DNA of 64,000 bases from Takakia lepidozioides (Eukaryota > Streptophyta > Takakiopsida > Takakiales > Takakiaceae): the NCBI GenBank assembly GCA_030704615.1, contig CM060731.1, positions 620,001 through 684,000 of the forward strand, written 5' to 3'. The first letter of the stretch is position 1, and every line of letters starts with the position of its first letter. The notes beneath the pieces are model-generated. The model was given only the letters and a program-made list of their open reading frames with translations, ran no database searches and was not told the origin of the DNA. Position numbers and translations under genes: made by a program. Below are positions 9,885 through 21,580 of this stretch, in pieces.

Positions 9885-12015
9885 AGGCTGGCCTAGCTGG
9901 CAGCTCCGTCAACCTGGCAGCTGCAGCTTGCCAGGGCGCAGCCGTGGCAGTCTTGACCCTCAAATCCAAGGATCCCTCTGCCACTACACCTCCCACTAAC
10001 TCCGCAGAAGATGAAATGACCTCCCCACTCTCACAGAGTGTTGCTGCTAGTCTGAACACTGCAGCTGGCCTTACCCCCGGCGTCGCAATCATTGTTGCCG
10101 AGAACAGTGGGGCCTGACACACAGAGGTGGCTGCCCCCAATAACACACCGGCCGCACTAGCCTTGGCAGCAGGAGTCAATGCTGCACGTGTAGCTCTCCC
10201 CAATGGCATAGTAACCTCCGCCTCGGTAACAGTCGGGCGAGAACTAGGTGCCATGGATGGCGTCGATACAGTCTCCCCCAATGTGAATGACTGAGGAAGC
10301 CTCGCCTGACGGCTTGCCTCCCCACGCTGTGGATCCAATTCCACCTCTACACCTCGTGGCTCAGGAACTCGTGCTGTTCCTCGAGTCACGGCTGCAGCAG
10401 ACTCCACCTGCTCTAGTGGTAGTGCTGCTCCGCACATAAATCCCATGCCTCCCATATCTCCTCCCTCAGGAGCAGGAGGTGGACCATCCCGCCTGGGAGC
10501 CGGTACCGCCTGGGCTATAGCCATGGCAGCGAGCTTCTGCTCTAGCTGCTGAAGCCGATTGGCCATGCCTTGGTTAACACCCTGACCTCCGCGTCCTTGG
10601 CCATGTGGAGCTTGCCCTTGGCCTGCACCTCGTGCCCGACCACCTCGTCCTCTTTGGGCTGGTCCACCTCGCCCCCGGCCACCATTGTTCCCTTGGAACT
10701 GGCCTGGGCGCAACTCAGGATGCAAGTCATAACACTGGGCATCTCCATGCCCATACTTGCCACAATGCCCACACTGCAACTGTGCAGGCTGTGCTTGTGC
10801 CGGCCTTTTGCCACTCTCTAGGCAATCTCTCTTGACATGGGGTCCTCCACATGTCCAACATATCACCCCTGGTTGCTGTTGGCCTGCAAAAGATGCCACG
10901 GGCCTCTGCACCTGAGGTCCCCTGTAAGCTCCATGGAACTTGGGCTGGGCAACCTTGCCCCCCTGACCACGCTGTTGGGCAGTCCCTTGTGCCTGTGGGC
11001 TGACAGCTGTGCCCCGTGCAGGCATGTCCTTGCCAAATCCAATTGTAACAACTCGCTCCTCCACCATGTTGAGCTCAATCCGCTCAGCCAGCAGAAACAC
11101 ATCTGCTAATGTGGGTTGGGCTGCTTGTAACTGGGTTGCATCTCGCACCCTTCTCTTGAGCTCCTTGTCCAGAATTCCATACCAAAACTGGATTGCCTGA
11201 GCTTCAGTAACCCCTTGGGTCACACTTATCAAGCGCCTCATACGAGTGTACGCCTCTCGCAGGCTCTCACTGGGTTTGCGCTGGAAGTCTTGCAAACTTC
11301 GCAGCTTCTCTGTCCGTACACCTTGGTAGTTCCTCCGCAACTCCTGGAAGAACTCCACCACCGGGTTGAATCTAGGCACATGTGTTGTCGTCGTGGCAGG
11401 AGGAGTAGTAGCACCTTTTGAACTGGTACCACCTGCAGAAGTACCAGCACTACTTGCTCCACTACTAGTGCTGGCAGTGGGAGCTATTGGTACTGATGCA
11501 GCTACTGGTCACGTCGTGCCTCGAGTAATGGAGACGTAGTCAGGTGACCAATACATCCTCCACTCCTCAATCTCTGCTTCATGTCCTCGCCTGAACTCGT
11601 GGTAATCGTCCATAGGCGGGCCTTCCAAATGCTGGAACAGTCCCTTCCACGCCATGAATAGGGTGAATAGCTGTGGATTGCGCATCTGCTGCAAATCACA
11701 CCAGCTGTCGAACTCGTGGATAAAGTCATCCAACTCAATTGTGCCCACAGCTCCAGACTACCTACGAGGCCCCTTGGTGGCTCCATACATCTCCTCCATG
11801 TCGTCCCACAACAATGGCGAATGAAAGTGCACACCTGTTGATGAAGCCTCCGAGTCTGTGTCTGACTCTACAGTAATTGAGGGTGGCGGTGAAGGTGGTC
11901 TGAACCGACTACCTCGTCTTGTGAACCCACTCTCACTGTTACTGCCTGTAGCTGTACTCCCCTCAAAACCTTTGGGTAACTCCGTAATGACACTCACAAT
12001 GTGCACCTCCTCCAC
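9823..12015 (-). pseudogene. Gag of the methyltransferase retroelement (two in-frame stops)
   Basis: One frame runs 12015 to 9823 and is broken by TAG at about 11758-11760 and TGA at about 11509-11511. It contains an N-terminal region ending DDMEEMYGATKGP, a capsid-like segment (DDFIHEFDSWCDLQQM), the retrotransposon-gag core (RNYQGVRTEKLRSLQDF, later QFWYGILDKELKRRV), two zinc knuckles (CWTCGGPHVKRDC and CGHCGKYGHGDAQC), a Gly/Arg/Gln-rich spacer and an Ala/Pro-rich tail. The frame opens at GTG, so the true ATG is not certain. A related element at 25165-25500 has a Tyr codon where the first stop sits here, so that stop is a later change. Confidence 0.85.
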
Positions 12016-12534
12016 GTGACACTATAAGGCTCTAGTACTAATCTAATAGTGACACGGGTGGGCACCTGTTGCAGTTTAAGGGTCATATCCCAATGGCTCA
12101 GGGCACCTGCACCTGCATCCACCGCAAGAACTCCTATGGTTGGCTGGTCATCAACCCAGCCTCACCATAGAAGAAACACTGGTGGTCTTGCTGGTCATCA
12201 CTCCAGCCTCACCACCGACAGCACACTCTAGGATTGACCGGTGATCAAATCCGGCCTAATCCCTATGAAAGCAAGCGCCCACACAAAACCAACATGGCGC
12301 ACAGTCAAGCATGCAGGTGTTGGGGGGGATCCAAACACAAGAAATCAAAACATCAACACCCCCACACCAAAATCCAGCAGCAACGCTGATCCTGCAGAAT
12401 ATCCCAGCCCAAAACCCCGGACTGACTGGCCTCCACCAAGAGAGGCTTTGGCAACTACAAGTACAAGGTAATGAAAATAGTACAGAGATGGAGGGGAAGA
12501 ATAGAAGCCCGACCAAGCAAGATCTAATCCTGAT

Positions 12535-13080
12535 CTATGCTATCAACTGCCAGACTTCTCTCAAAGTGCCTCGCTCTGTATAATGGTAAGGTGTAGGAGG
12601 TATATCTATGTCCAGAAACCTGCCACTAACCTTGTCCCAAGCTACAGTAGCTCGCTCTAACCAACCCTCCTCCTCTTTCTGCCAGGTAGAGACAAAGCAA
12701 CACTCCGCTATCTCCCGCTCACTGAACACTAAAGAAAACAAAGGTAGGGTCTGATAGTCTCTCAACTCGAAAACTTTGAGACGGTTGCGGGTGTCTTCAT
12801 TGCGAATGACTGCATCGCCTTCAAACAGAACAAACTTGTCCTCGCTAATGAACCCCCGCTCGTGGTTGCCTTGTGCAGAGCGTGTCCGGCTGCAACACTG
12901 TCTAATTGCACAAACTTGTGCAGCTCCTGCTCCTCTGCTCCGGTACACCACGGCCTTGTGGCTGAACACCTTGGTCCCCGGGGCTGTCTTTGGCTGTGTT
13001 CCAAGCCTAGCTTTCACCCACTTTGGTATTTCACCTACAGCTGCAGAACTGCTGGCTCCAACAGAGTTCTGACTGTCCAA
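12535..13080 (-). CDS. Unassigned 181-residue open frame upstream of gag
   Basis: A long minus-strand frame inside the methyltransferase element, upstream of gag. It reads through SSSAAVGEIPKWVKARL and FISEDKFVLFEGDAV to TPYHYTERGTLREVW and ends at a stop at 12535. It opens at TTG, has no nearby ATG, and has possible AG acceptors just upstream, so it may be an exon rather than a free ORF. I recognise no domain. It could be an accessory retroelement gene or a captured host exon. Confidence 0.4.
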   Translation of the reverse strand: MDSQNSVGASSSAAVGEIPKWVKARLGTQPKTAPGTKVFSHKAVVYRSRGAGAAQVCAIRQCCSRTRSAQGNHERGFISEDKFVLFEGDAVIRNEDTRNRLKVFELRDYQTLPLFSLVFSEREIAECCFVSTWQKEEEGWLERATVAWDKVSGRFLDIDIPPTPYHYTERGTLREVWQLIA

Positions 13081-15908
13081 GGCGATATTGAGGCCCTCAA
13101 TGCCAATTACAGCAGTCTGTTGTCTACTGCTAATGCCTGACTCCTAGTATGCAATCAACTCGTCCAACTGTTCTCCACTCAAATCAGTCTGAGTTCCTTG
13201 GGAAACATAAATCCTGTCCCCTTGTGTGCACAGGCTAAGAGAAGAGACCTGCCCTTCAATTACGTCCTCATTTCCCCCAGCCATACAAGGAGTACATCCA
13301 CAGATTTGTCTATCATATAGACCAGCTCAGGTTCTAGAAACAGAATTGTGGATCTTTCATGGCACACTCACATTCTAAAAATTCCATAGATTTTTAGCAG
13401 AGTCCTAAAATCAAAAACCAGGTCTAGGTAGGTAGATTTCCCCTTTCTGCAGCTATCCCCTCAAAAACTGAGTCAAACGGAGCTCATTTGACAAAGATAT
13501 GACCAACCAGGCTCTGAATCCTTTAAATTAGATCAAAAGGTTTTTTTTTTTTTTTTTTTTTTTTAACACCAAAACGTTCTCACCATTAAAAACTGTTCCC
13601 ACGTCTGTTGGGATTCACTGCAGGTTCCCTGTTCCCTGGTTCCCTAAGAATTCCTTAGATTCTTAACTCAATCTCTCCAATGTGGAATTACCATGATAAA
13701 GGTAATGTCCTCATTGGTATGCCAGATTTTCAAAACGAGAACACCTTGTTGAAGCTGCTGCTATCAATGCCATCTTATCGTTGTTGTATGAGAGCCCATG
13801 TCTACTGCCCTGTCAGAGTGACCACAACCAGGATGGCTTTCCGCAACCATTCATGTACTGGGCAAATACATATCAACCACAACAATAAGACCATCACGTT
13901 CAATTTGTGATTTCCAAGGTGGTGCTAATACCTTCATCGACCATTGGCATATACCCCAAGAGCAGCCTAAAGATCGCCATAGCAGAGAGGGTTACAGTAT
14001 ATGCTGGTGCTGTAAACGCTCAAGCTCTCCAGGGCCTCAAACACCACTCTAAACTGGCTTAGGGTGGTTATTACATCCCCATGACCAGGGACATGCACAG
14101 AACCAAGGCGATGGGATGAAGCTGCCCCATCTTGAGAACTGATAGCGGGCTTCCAACTGAACGCAAAATCAAAAGGGAGAAGCTCGGCCTGATGTACCAC
14201 TTCAAGGACCAAGTGATATAATTGGACCTGCACCTGCTGGTGGCCGAAATGCCAAATGTACTACAATGTTTTTTTTTTTCCTTTTTGTCTCACAATTTCT
14301 AACTGCAACTCCGGATCAAAGCACCGCTGGTCATGTATGTAGAGCCTCACCTGGTCTTCCTTCGCTAGGCTGCAATGTTAATATATGAGATCACCCCGTC
14401 TCACAAACATTAATGCCGCCACTGTCGCCTAGACCTGATGCAAGACCTGATCGCAAAGCAGGCTACGCGGCTGGTCCTTCCCTGTGTACATCTATCTCAA
14501 GTCACACACACCGCATCTCATGCTTCTACTGCTGATCAGCTTTTCCTTGCTGGATAGCAGCTTATGCACTTGCTAGAAAATCTAGCCTGACCCTGTCCAT
14601 CCATTTGCTAAGATAAGAAAGCTTGCTTCCTCGCAATGTACAGCTAGACAACCTCACATCAACCAGCCCACAACTACTCCTTCATAGTGGCTGGCTATAG
14701 TCCAATTTGACAGTGTACTTGAAAAACGGGCCGTGTTTCTTGTCTTTCCACACCCACTCCCCGGAATCAAATTGGCGAAGGTAACTGGTGCCTGAAGGAA
14801 CCAATGCAGGAAGGGTTTGGTGTGTAGGCCGTTCACGAGAGAAGGGTTCACCTGGCCTATTACTAAGCAGAAAACCCTGATAGCATAGTATGGATTTTCC
14901 GGAATGTCAGCAAAGATTGGCCCGAAAAGGGAACCTGAGGGCCTGACCTTGAACTTCCAACCCTGCAGCAAATGGCCATTGCGAGAGACAGCAAACAATG
15001 CAGACTTGCTGCCTTGCAAATCGGAACTAACCCAAGGAAGCCAGTCCCACTCATGCTGGCGGAATATCGCTGGTCACCAAATCCCAGCCAGCGCTTTACC
15101 TTCGGTGGAACAATCCACTCACAAAGAATAGGCAGAGCAGAGCAGAGGAGAGGCTAGAGCAGAGGCTGATAGGTGGCAGACCTCCTAGCTCTCCAGCAGC
15201 CCGCCGTAGGTTGAACCTTCCACCCTGAGCCTAGCATGCTTGAAGAAGGGCGGGAATCTTCCAGCTCACTCCTTCTTCCTAGCCTCTACCAGCACCAGCG
15301 CAGGTATAAAACGGCTGTTAAGTAATGCTCAGCAGCCACCTGCAGTTGAGATAACATCAACTGCACCTTCTCCAATTGGGTTTATCAGCAACCTCATTTC
15401 CATTCGGCTGTGGCTCGACCTACTGTCGACTGCGAAAGACCATCGGATGCGCTGCAACACTACATCCTGAGCTTAGTCGCAAAGACTGAAACCCATGTCA
15501 TCATCAGACTCCTCCTTCGCTTCCTCCTTTTCTCCGGCAGGTGCAGCAGCAGCACCTCCACCAGAGGAAGCCACCACAACCAGGGATGACGCCACCCCAA
15601 ACTGTTTGCACTTCGTGATCCAGCCACTCCCGACTGTTTTGGGTCCGAATCCAAAAGTTTACACGAGTCTCGTCTCCCTCCGTCCTAGTGAAAGAGAGTA
15701 GGGAAGCCAACTATCAAAGTCTTCAACCTCCACACCTCTTGGTTTTCAAACTCACGAGCAGAGACGACAACTAAATCTGCGCGCACAACCCATAGAAACA
15801 GCAGGGCCAGATGGACTCCCGCCCCAAGATATATATTATAATAATGCTAAAACAAACATTGTATCTAGCTTAGCACCAGCACACTAGATAACGCTGATCT
15901 CTCTCGAG
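13081..15908 (-). other. Leader region of the methyltransferase element with exon-like frames
   Basis: No assigned gene. A 24-base T run lies at 13541-13564. On the minus strand, 15075-14690 reads as a plausible exon: HEWDWLPWVSSDLQGSKSAL, then GHLLQGWKFKVRPSGS and ADIPENPYYAIRVFCLVIG. It continues after a one-base frame change to KYTVKLDYSQPL and a stop near 14690. A second minus frame at 15710-15504 is Cys-rich at its end. These frames are unlike any retroelement protein I know and may be captured host sequence. Confidence 0.4.
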
Positions 15909-16263
15909 TGATAAACAAGCTAAAAAGGACACACACTCCCAACACAAGAAATATGAAATCCATCGCTATCACTCATTGAAACAGAAGTCGAGCCAGGGGC
16001 ACCCCAAGCTATGGGGACTCCACCCCACAACAACCTGTACCCCTACATAAGCACACTCAAACCTAAACGATGCAAGAGCTCGGTCGCGCAGGCTCAACTC
16101 GAGAGAGATGAGCTGCGCGACTGCCGCTCTCGTGAAGATAAGACGGACCAGGTGTCAAACTAAACTTGACACCTGATTTAACACTTGACCTAAATCCAAG
16201 TGTTAAATACAAATAACTAGTTTTATTCTAGCTGTTTTCACACTGTGCTTATTTAACTTGACA
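15909..16263 (-). repeat. 5' LTR (right) of the methyltransferase retroelement
   Basis: Positions 15909-16146 match the left LTR. The remaining 117 bp, ending TTTAACTTGACA, is matched instead by a related LTR ending near 25161 (CAAGTGTTAAATACAAATAACTAG shared in both). The outer boundary toward 15800 could not be set, because the left LTR diverges there. No tRNA-Met-type primer site was found next to it. Confidence 0.7.
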
Positions 16264-18624
16264 CTTCCCGCAATTTTTGGAACACCCTTTTCAGGTGCTC
16301 CAGGTGCTCCTCCTTTGTTTTCGAGTACACCAAGATGTCGTCGATGTACACGATCACAAAGTCATCCAACCACTCCTGGAAAAGGCTGTTCATCAGCGTG
16401 CTAAATGTCGCTGGTGCATTGGTGAGCCCAAAAGGCATCACCAAGAACTCATATGAACCATACCTTGTCCTGCACGCGGTCTTCTCCTCATCTCCTTCCG
16501 CCACCCGAATTTGGTGATAGCCGGAGCGCAAGTCGATCCGGCTGAAATACTTCGCTCCTGCCAACCGATCGAAGAGGTCATCGATCCTTGGCAAAGGGTA
16601 CCGGTTTTTGATAGTCACCTTATTCAGAGCCTTGTAATCGACACACATCCGCAGCGTCCCATCCTTCTTGTCTGCAAATAGCACCGGGGCTCCGTAATGT
16701 ACCCCTTTGACATTAGATCCTTGAGTTGAGTCTTCAGCTCGACCAACTCTCTGTGGCTCAACCGGTAGGGCGCCTTGGCAGGCGGTTCCGATCCCGGTAT
16801 CACCTCAATCTTGTGATCAACTCTTCTTCGCGGTGGCAAGCCGCTTGGCAAATCCTCCGGCATCACATCATGGTATTTCTCCAAAATCCCCTTGATCCAA
16901 TCTGGGCTCGGCTCTCCATCGCCTTCTCCCTTCACTTCTCTAATGTAGAGCAAAAACTGGGGCTCGTGTGCCTCCTCCACAGCCCACTCCCTTGCTGATA
17001 GAAGGTTTATTTGCCCTCCCACGGGTTTGGGCGTTTCTGAAACTCGTAAGACCTCGCCACCATTCCAACATGGCAGCGTGACTACCCTCTTGCGGCCATC
17101 TATGACCGCTCCGGATTTGCTCAAAAAGGTCATTCCCAAAATGAGATCCACTCCATCGATCTCGCAGACGGTGAAGTTCTCACGTCCCTCCCAACTCCCC
17201 AGTTGAAGAGGAACATCGAACGCCAACCTCGTCGCCAATTGCGGTTCTCCTTTGGCAGAACGCACCTCAATAGAGGCCCCTATGTCAGTTGTCGGGAGTC
17301 CCAACTTTTGTGCCGTTGCCGGTGTCATGAAGGAGTGCGATGCTCCTGTGTCCACCAACAATGACACGTTAGTTCCAGATATTATCCCATCCACGAACAA
17401 TAAGTGACTCCCTTTACGCAATGCGCCAGTTTCCTCATACAACTCACAAGAATATTTGCCTACCTTGCAAGTCCTGGCGACTACCGCTTCCACCAAGCGA
17501 CTGATGGTATCTTCCGACAGCTCCGTGGTTGCCCGAGTCATGTTCAATTGTCGGGGTTTCGTGCACTTCTTGGCCATGTGCCCGGGCTCTCCGCAATTGA
17601 AACACACTCCATCAAAGGTCGCCTTCTGTCCGCCATAAGCCGCTCCACCCGCTTTTCCTTTCGAAGCACCGGGTGCCGCCTTGACGTGTGAAGGCCCTCC
17701 CTTCGATTTCCACGTGCCATTGTTGCCGCGTGGCCTATCCCACTTCTTTTCCGGTCGGAAGGAGTCACCTTCCCGCCGGGTCTTCTTGTGGTTCAGCTCC
17801 GTACGGCCTTGTCTTTCACCCCTAGGGACATCTGAAAAACATTCAGCCCTCTCAATTGCCTCGTTCAAAGTCTTAGATGGCTTCTCCTCCAACTTCCGCC
17901 TGGCCCATGTGGCCAACCCCGCCACAAAGTTGAAGACCATTTCTGGTTCCGCCATATCCGCGACTTCAAGCAACAGCACATTGAAAGCCTGGACATATCC
18001 CCGAATGTCATCTGTTTGCTTCAAATTCCTCATCTTGTCCCCGGCAAGCCAGGACGCATTGAGGGGCACAAACTGTCTCTTCATCAATTCCTTGAACCCA
18101 CTCCAGTTCAAGGTTTCCGGACTTGGACCTCGGTCGTGAAGGCGTTTCTGCCACCATTGTTGAGCATAGCCCCTCAAATAGGTGGGAGCCACTTCCACCC
18201 GATCCTCGTCACTCAACTTGGCCGCCCGGAAGTACTGCTCTAGCTCCAGGAGCCAGGTGTTGAGTGCCTTCCGATTTCGGACGCCCTCGAAGGTGCCGGG
18301 TTCCTTAGGCTTCACTTTAAACTTTGCCTTAGTGGAAGTGGCATTAGCCGCCTTCAACACGTCTTTCAACGTCCCGCCAAACTGTGCCAACAACCCTTCC
18401 CAAAAGGCTGCCGGCATGGGAGGCATCTGTTGGTTGGTCGGAGCTCTCACGGATTCCTTGGGCTCCGACTCCTCGGATTCCTCCCGCTCTTGAGCGGCCT
18501 CGCTTTCAGAAACCTGCGTCGCTTCCTCAAACGGCCGCTTCGGTGACACGTCGCCCCCATCGGGCTCACCAGGATCATCATCTTTTGGGCCGTTCCGCTT
18601 TCGCTTTGGCTTGCCCGACCCCAT
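16264..18624 (-). pseudogene. Chromovirus gag, protease and RT start (minus-strand copy)
   Basis: From ATG at 18624 the frame encodes Gag (MGSGKPKRKRNG, core EQYFRAAKLSDEDRVEV and RGYAQQWWQKRL), a zinc knuckle [14 protein letters not shown], the aspartic protease [12 protein letters not shown] and the start of RT. A short deletion near 16696, relative to the plus-strand copy, removes the residues after GYI and shifts the frame. RT continues in 16684-16253 with [28 protein letters not shown] and the catalytic YIDD, then stops at the nested insertion. Its Gag frame is more intact than that of the younger copy at 35770. Confidence 0.9.
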
Positions 18625-18665
18625 GATGAGGCCAATCCCAAGGACGATCGCGTACTGAATTCTAA

Positions 18666-18677
18666 GCTCTGATACCA
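18666..18677 (-). promoter_or_regulatory. tRNA-iMet primer binding site
   Basis: The plus strand shows GCTCTGATACCA, the complement of TGGTATCAGAGC, two bases inside the 5' LTR. This is the usual initiator-tRNA-Met primer site of plant gypsy elements. Confidence 0.9.
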
Positions 18678-18679
18678 AG

Positions 18680-19330
18680 TGTCGCGCATCTCACTTCGGT
18701 AAGCTCTCCTTCAAGTCATAGTTACTCGCTCTGATGCGCGCGCCTGACTCCCAACCTGGCCGCCCGGGCCAACTTGGAGCTTCGGCTGCTCACCGGGACA
18801 TAACGGTCCCCCCTTCGCTTCCCACTAAACCCTCCACCTATTTGGGCCTAGGAGAATTCCCTTTGGTAGATGGCAGTTCGGAACAGCTCCCCACTCTTTG
18901 GTCGCTTTCCGGCTCGCTCGCTTACTCACTAGTTTTTGGTCACCAACGGGCTTGCACCGTTCTCGGGCCACGAAAACCCTCGACTCCCGGTGATGAGTCG
19001 CGGTGAGTCTTGGCCCACTCACCACGGCCCCTCTGGACCGTGACGAGTCCCAAGACTCCCCACGACTCCCACCACGAGGTCTCCGCCCCCATGGTGAGTC
19101 CTATGCCACCCCCACTAAGTCCCGCTAAGCTACCACCACCCCTTGTGGAGCCACCCCCACCGCAACCCGGTGTGCGGGGCTCCACCTAGTGAGCGCCTCC
19201 GCCTCCTTGAGTGCCTTGGGCACTCAAGGGTGCTTCAGCCCCCCCATACCTATCGCTGCCGCTGCCCCCACCACAGGGGCAGCCCCTCATGTGTCCCGAC
19301 CCCCTGCCCTCAAGGCAAAGGGCCGCGACA
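18680..19330 (-). repeat. 5' LTR of the minus-strand chromovirus
   Basis: A 651-bp LTR with ends TGTCGCG and CGCGACA. Compared with the 720-bp LTR of the plus-strand copy, it lacks about 80 bp near 18966, where GGGCC passes directly to ACGAAAACCC. The lost piece includes the TATATATA stretch likely to belong to the promoter. Confidence 0.92.
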
Positions 19331-21107
19331 TATAGTATTGCAGCAACATTCAAAGCACTTCCATCGAAAACATCTAGGCTGGAAAAAGACATTGTTGCAG
19401 CAGAACTTAGGAAAGTACTTCTCCCCTTCCACTACACACGTGAAATGAAAGAAGCCAACCAACAGCATACCAGCCAAAAAAATATGAAACCAGCCAAGAA
19501 AAGAGCCAATATATGCAGTGAAGGTCGACACTAAATGAAACTTATCTAACACTTACATTAGAGGAGGGAAGCTAAGTCATACCTCCATAAGCTTGCCCAC
19601 ATCAAATTTGGGAGCTTTCAGAATTTCTCCTTTCCGGTTGAATGAACTTGGCTACAAGATCCTTCAAATCGCAAGTTTGAGCTTCACACACAATGAACTT
19701 GCAGGGATTGAGCTTCCAATGCGAACCAAGAGTCTTATATTGATAGCATTGTTGTAAAACACATGGACCAACAATGACAGTCTCTGGAATGACATATAGT
19801 ACAGTAATGACATATAGTACAGCATGCCGCTTCCAGTTGACCATCTACCCATGTAGGTTTCTTGTACCTATCCTTCCACAGGGAATCATAGGTAATGTGG
19901 AGCTTGAAATCCAGCCCTCTTGGATGAATGTGGACCCACACTCTATCCCTGCTCCTTCAGCTATCCATGCCTCTGACAGCCTACAATTCTACCAGCAAAC
20001 ACCCCAACCATACTAGTGTGTTCTTCCCCAAAACACCCCAACCCTACTTATCACAATCTGAAATGTATCTGCTTCTCTCTGTAGTCCAACAGGCATTCGC
20101 CTTTTTGTCTCCATTGTCCCACCATTGGGGTCGGAAAGTGTTCACCCCAAAGCTTCTCCTCACCTCTATTATATGTTTTTGGATACTTCCCTACTGCCAC
20201 ACTGGCAGTAACTTGCCAAAGTCACTCCAAACCACCACAGATGTACCCAACGACCTAACTTACAGAATTCAATATGCATCTTGCGGCCGAGTTTGATGAG
20301 AGGGCAACACAGGCTGAAATAGGTTGAAGAAGAAGGTGCCCTACCACATTGTCCTTGACCTGTCCTGACCCATGGACGATTTGACCGATGACCTCTTGTG
20401 TGTGCTGCTTGTGTCTGTAGTCATGTAATGTTGGATTGGTCTGTCAGATCGAACCACTACGGCGTAGATGAGTAGTCAGAGATTGAAACACGCTTGCTAA
20501 GACCAAGCTGACTCTCCCAAGAACGGCGAGCTCGCTTGTCCTCGTCTCCTCTCCTCCTCCTCTTCTCCTTCGTGCATCATTTGCTCAACGCCTCCATCCC
20601 ACGCCCCTGCATATCCTGCTATCATCGCGTTCCATCCCTCAGCTATGTGGTGTGGCGCAGGAGACAAAAAGACGCCAAGTCCCAGCCCTCCTTTCTGTTC
20701 ACGATTACACTAATGAGCAACCTTATTAGCAAAAATTTTAACTTTTTTAAACCTAATGGGCAACCTTATTTGCATTATATGTGCCTTCAAAATGACACGT
20801 GTAGTGATGTAGTCGTATAAATAGAGCTCTGAAACCATCTTCAGTCATGGAGTCATAAGATTCCATGAAACGTCGTCCACGTGTAGTCAAACATATCACA
20901 CTAGTCATATAAACCATCCCTGTCATCATGGTCAACAATGTTTGACCAATGCTCCCTAACTTTCCAGAGTCATGTAGTGATATCCATTACTACAAAGTCA
21001 TAAAACTAAAACTGTAATGCATTTCAGCGCTCTGTAGTCATGTACCTAGTGCAGTTTTTATGACTCCGCCAAACCCGTAGTCCTAAAAACGCTCATCTCT
21101 TGTAGTG
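19331..21107 (-). other. Right arm of the CACTA transposon with subterminal repeats
   Basis: After the TATAG duplication, CACTA sequence resumes. Positions 19595-19830 are the partner of the 3225-3480 repeat (minus-strand peptide GSHWKLNPCKFIV, then AQTCDLKDL). About 20410-21100 contains repeated GTAGTCATG-like motifs. The terminal CACTACAAGAGATGAGCG (minus) lies at 21107-21090. No complete gene was found. Confidence 0.65.
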
Positions 21108-21580
21108 TGGACAATCGATTTCAACAGATCTCGGAACTGGTGGAGCTCGATGACAAATGCAGCCAATGATTCAGTAGAAGATGGAGCTTATACATGGATT
21201 GGAACTCATATAAGGGACAATGTGCGTACAGCTTAGGGAGCCCAACAGCGAGCATATGTGTTGCGTCATGCAAAAGTGAGAGAACTCACCACATTGGAAG
21301 AAGGAGTACTGATCATGATGATCAAACCAGGAAAGAAAGTGCAACTTGGAGTTTTTAATGTAGTTGAAGTCGGGGGGCACGAGCTAAGGAACTTCCCGAG
21401 AATGAGGATAGAGTAGATGTACCTACAATGTAAATGTAAAACTCTTTAGGCATCATTGGCATGTATCTACAAACAAAAAGTGAAGGCAAGATGGAGGATT
21501 CTTTTTGCATGAGATCTCAATATCAACACCCTATCATGTTTGCGTCAATGCAAGCATGATTTTGGAATACTAATGAGGTC

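Larger units (their letters stand above)
5507..16263 (-). mobile_element. Gypsy-type LTR retrotransposon carrying a DNA methyltransferase
   Basis: A 10757-bp insert in the RT gene of the minus-strand chromovirus. Its ends are TGTCGTGCGC (5507) and TTAACTTGACA (16263), with a 4-bp target duplication CTTC at 5503-5506 and 16264-16267. The plus-strand chromovirus gives the uninterrupted target. Minus-strand order: right (5') LTR, a 3.8-kb leader with unassigned frames, gag (12015-9823), cytosine methyltransferase (9884-8493), RT (8492-7586), RNase H and integrase (7567 to about 5831), left (3') LTR. The 238 bp shared by the two LTRs (5593-5830 and 15909-16146) differ at only about two sites, so the insertion looks recent. 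Several pol frames are broken. Confidence 0.9.
3710..19330 (-). mobile_element. Ty3/gypsy chromovirus (minus strand), split by a nested 10.8-kb element
   Basis: The left LTR begins TGTCGCG at 3710 and the right LTR ends CGCGACA at 19330. The 5-bp target duplication TATAG is present at 3705-3709 and 19331-19335, showing that this is a single insertion into the CACTA element. It is the same family as the plus-strand copy at 34995-41955. On the minus strand the order is 5' LTR (18680-19330), PBS, gag, protease, RT start (to 16264), then the nested element (5507-16263), then RT end, RNase H and integrase (to about 4330), and a truncated 3' LTR. Removing the insert makes the RT sequence contiguous. 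Confidence 0.93.
1..21107 (+). mobile_element. CACTA (En/Spm) DNA transposon, left end outside the window
   Basis: The right end is seen directly: on the minus strand the element begins CACTACAAGAGATGAGCG at 21107, the hallmark CACTA terminus. The last 700 bp or so hold many short subterminal motifs of the type GTAGTCATG / AGTCATGTAG, typical of this superfamily. The transposase gene (30-2856) lies on the plus strand at the far left. The left terminus and the 3-bp target duplication partner (TGG follows the right end) are off the window, so the link between the gene and this end is inference. It is supported because the 15.6 kb separating them is one nested retrotransposon with a clean TSD. 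Without that insertion the visible part is about 5.5 kb, ordinary for CACTA. Confidence 0.75.

Noticed and set aside
13541-13564. Poly-A tail of a retroposon (T run on the plus strand)
   Set aside because: No LINE or SINE body or target duplication was seen beside it, so it is treated as a simple homopolymer.
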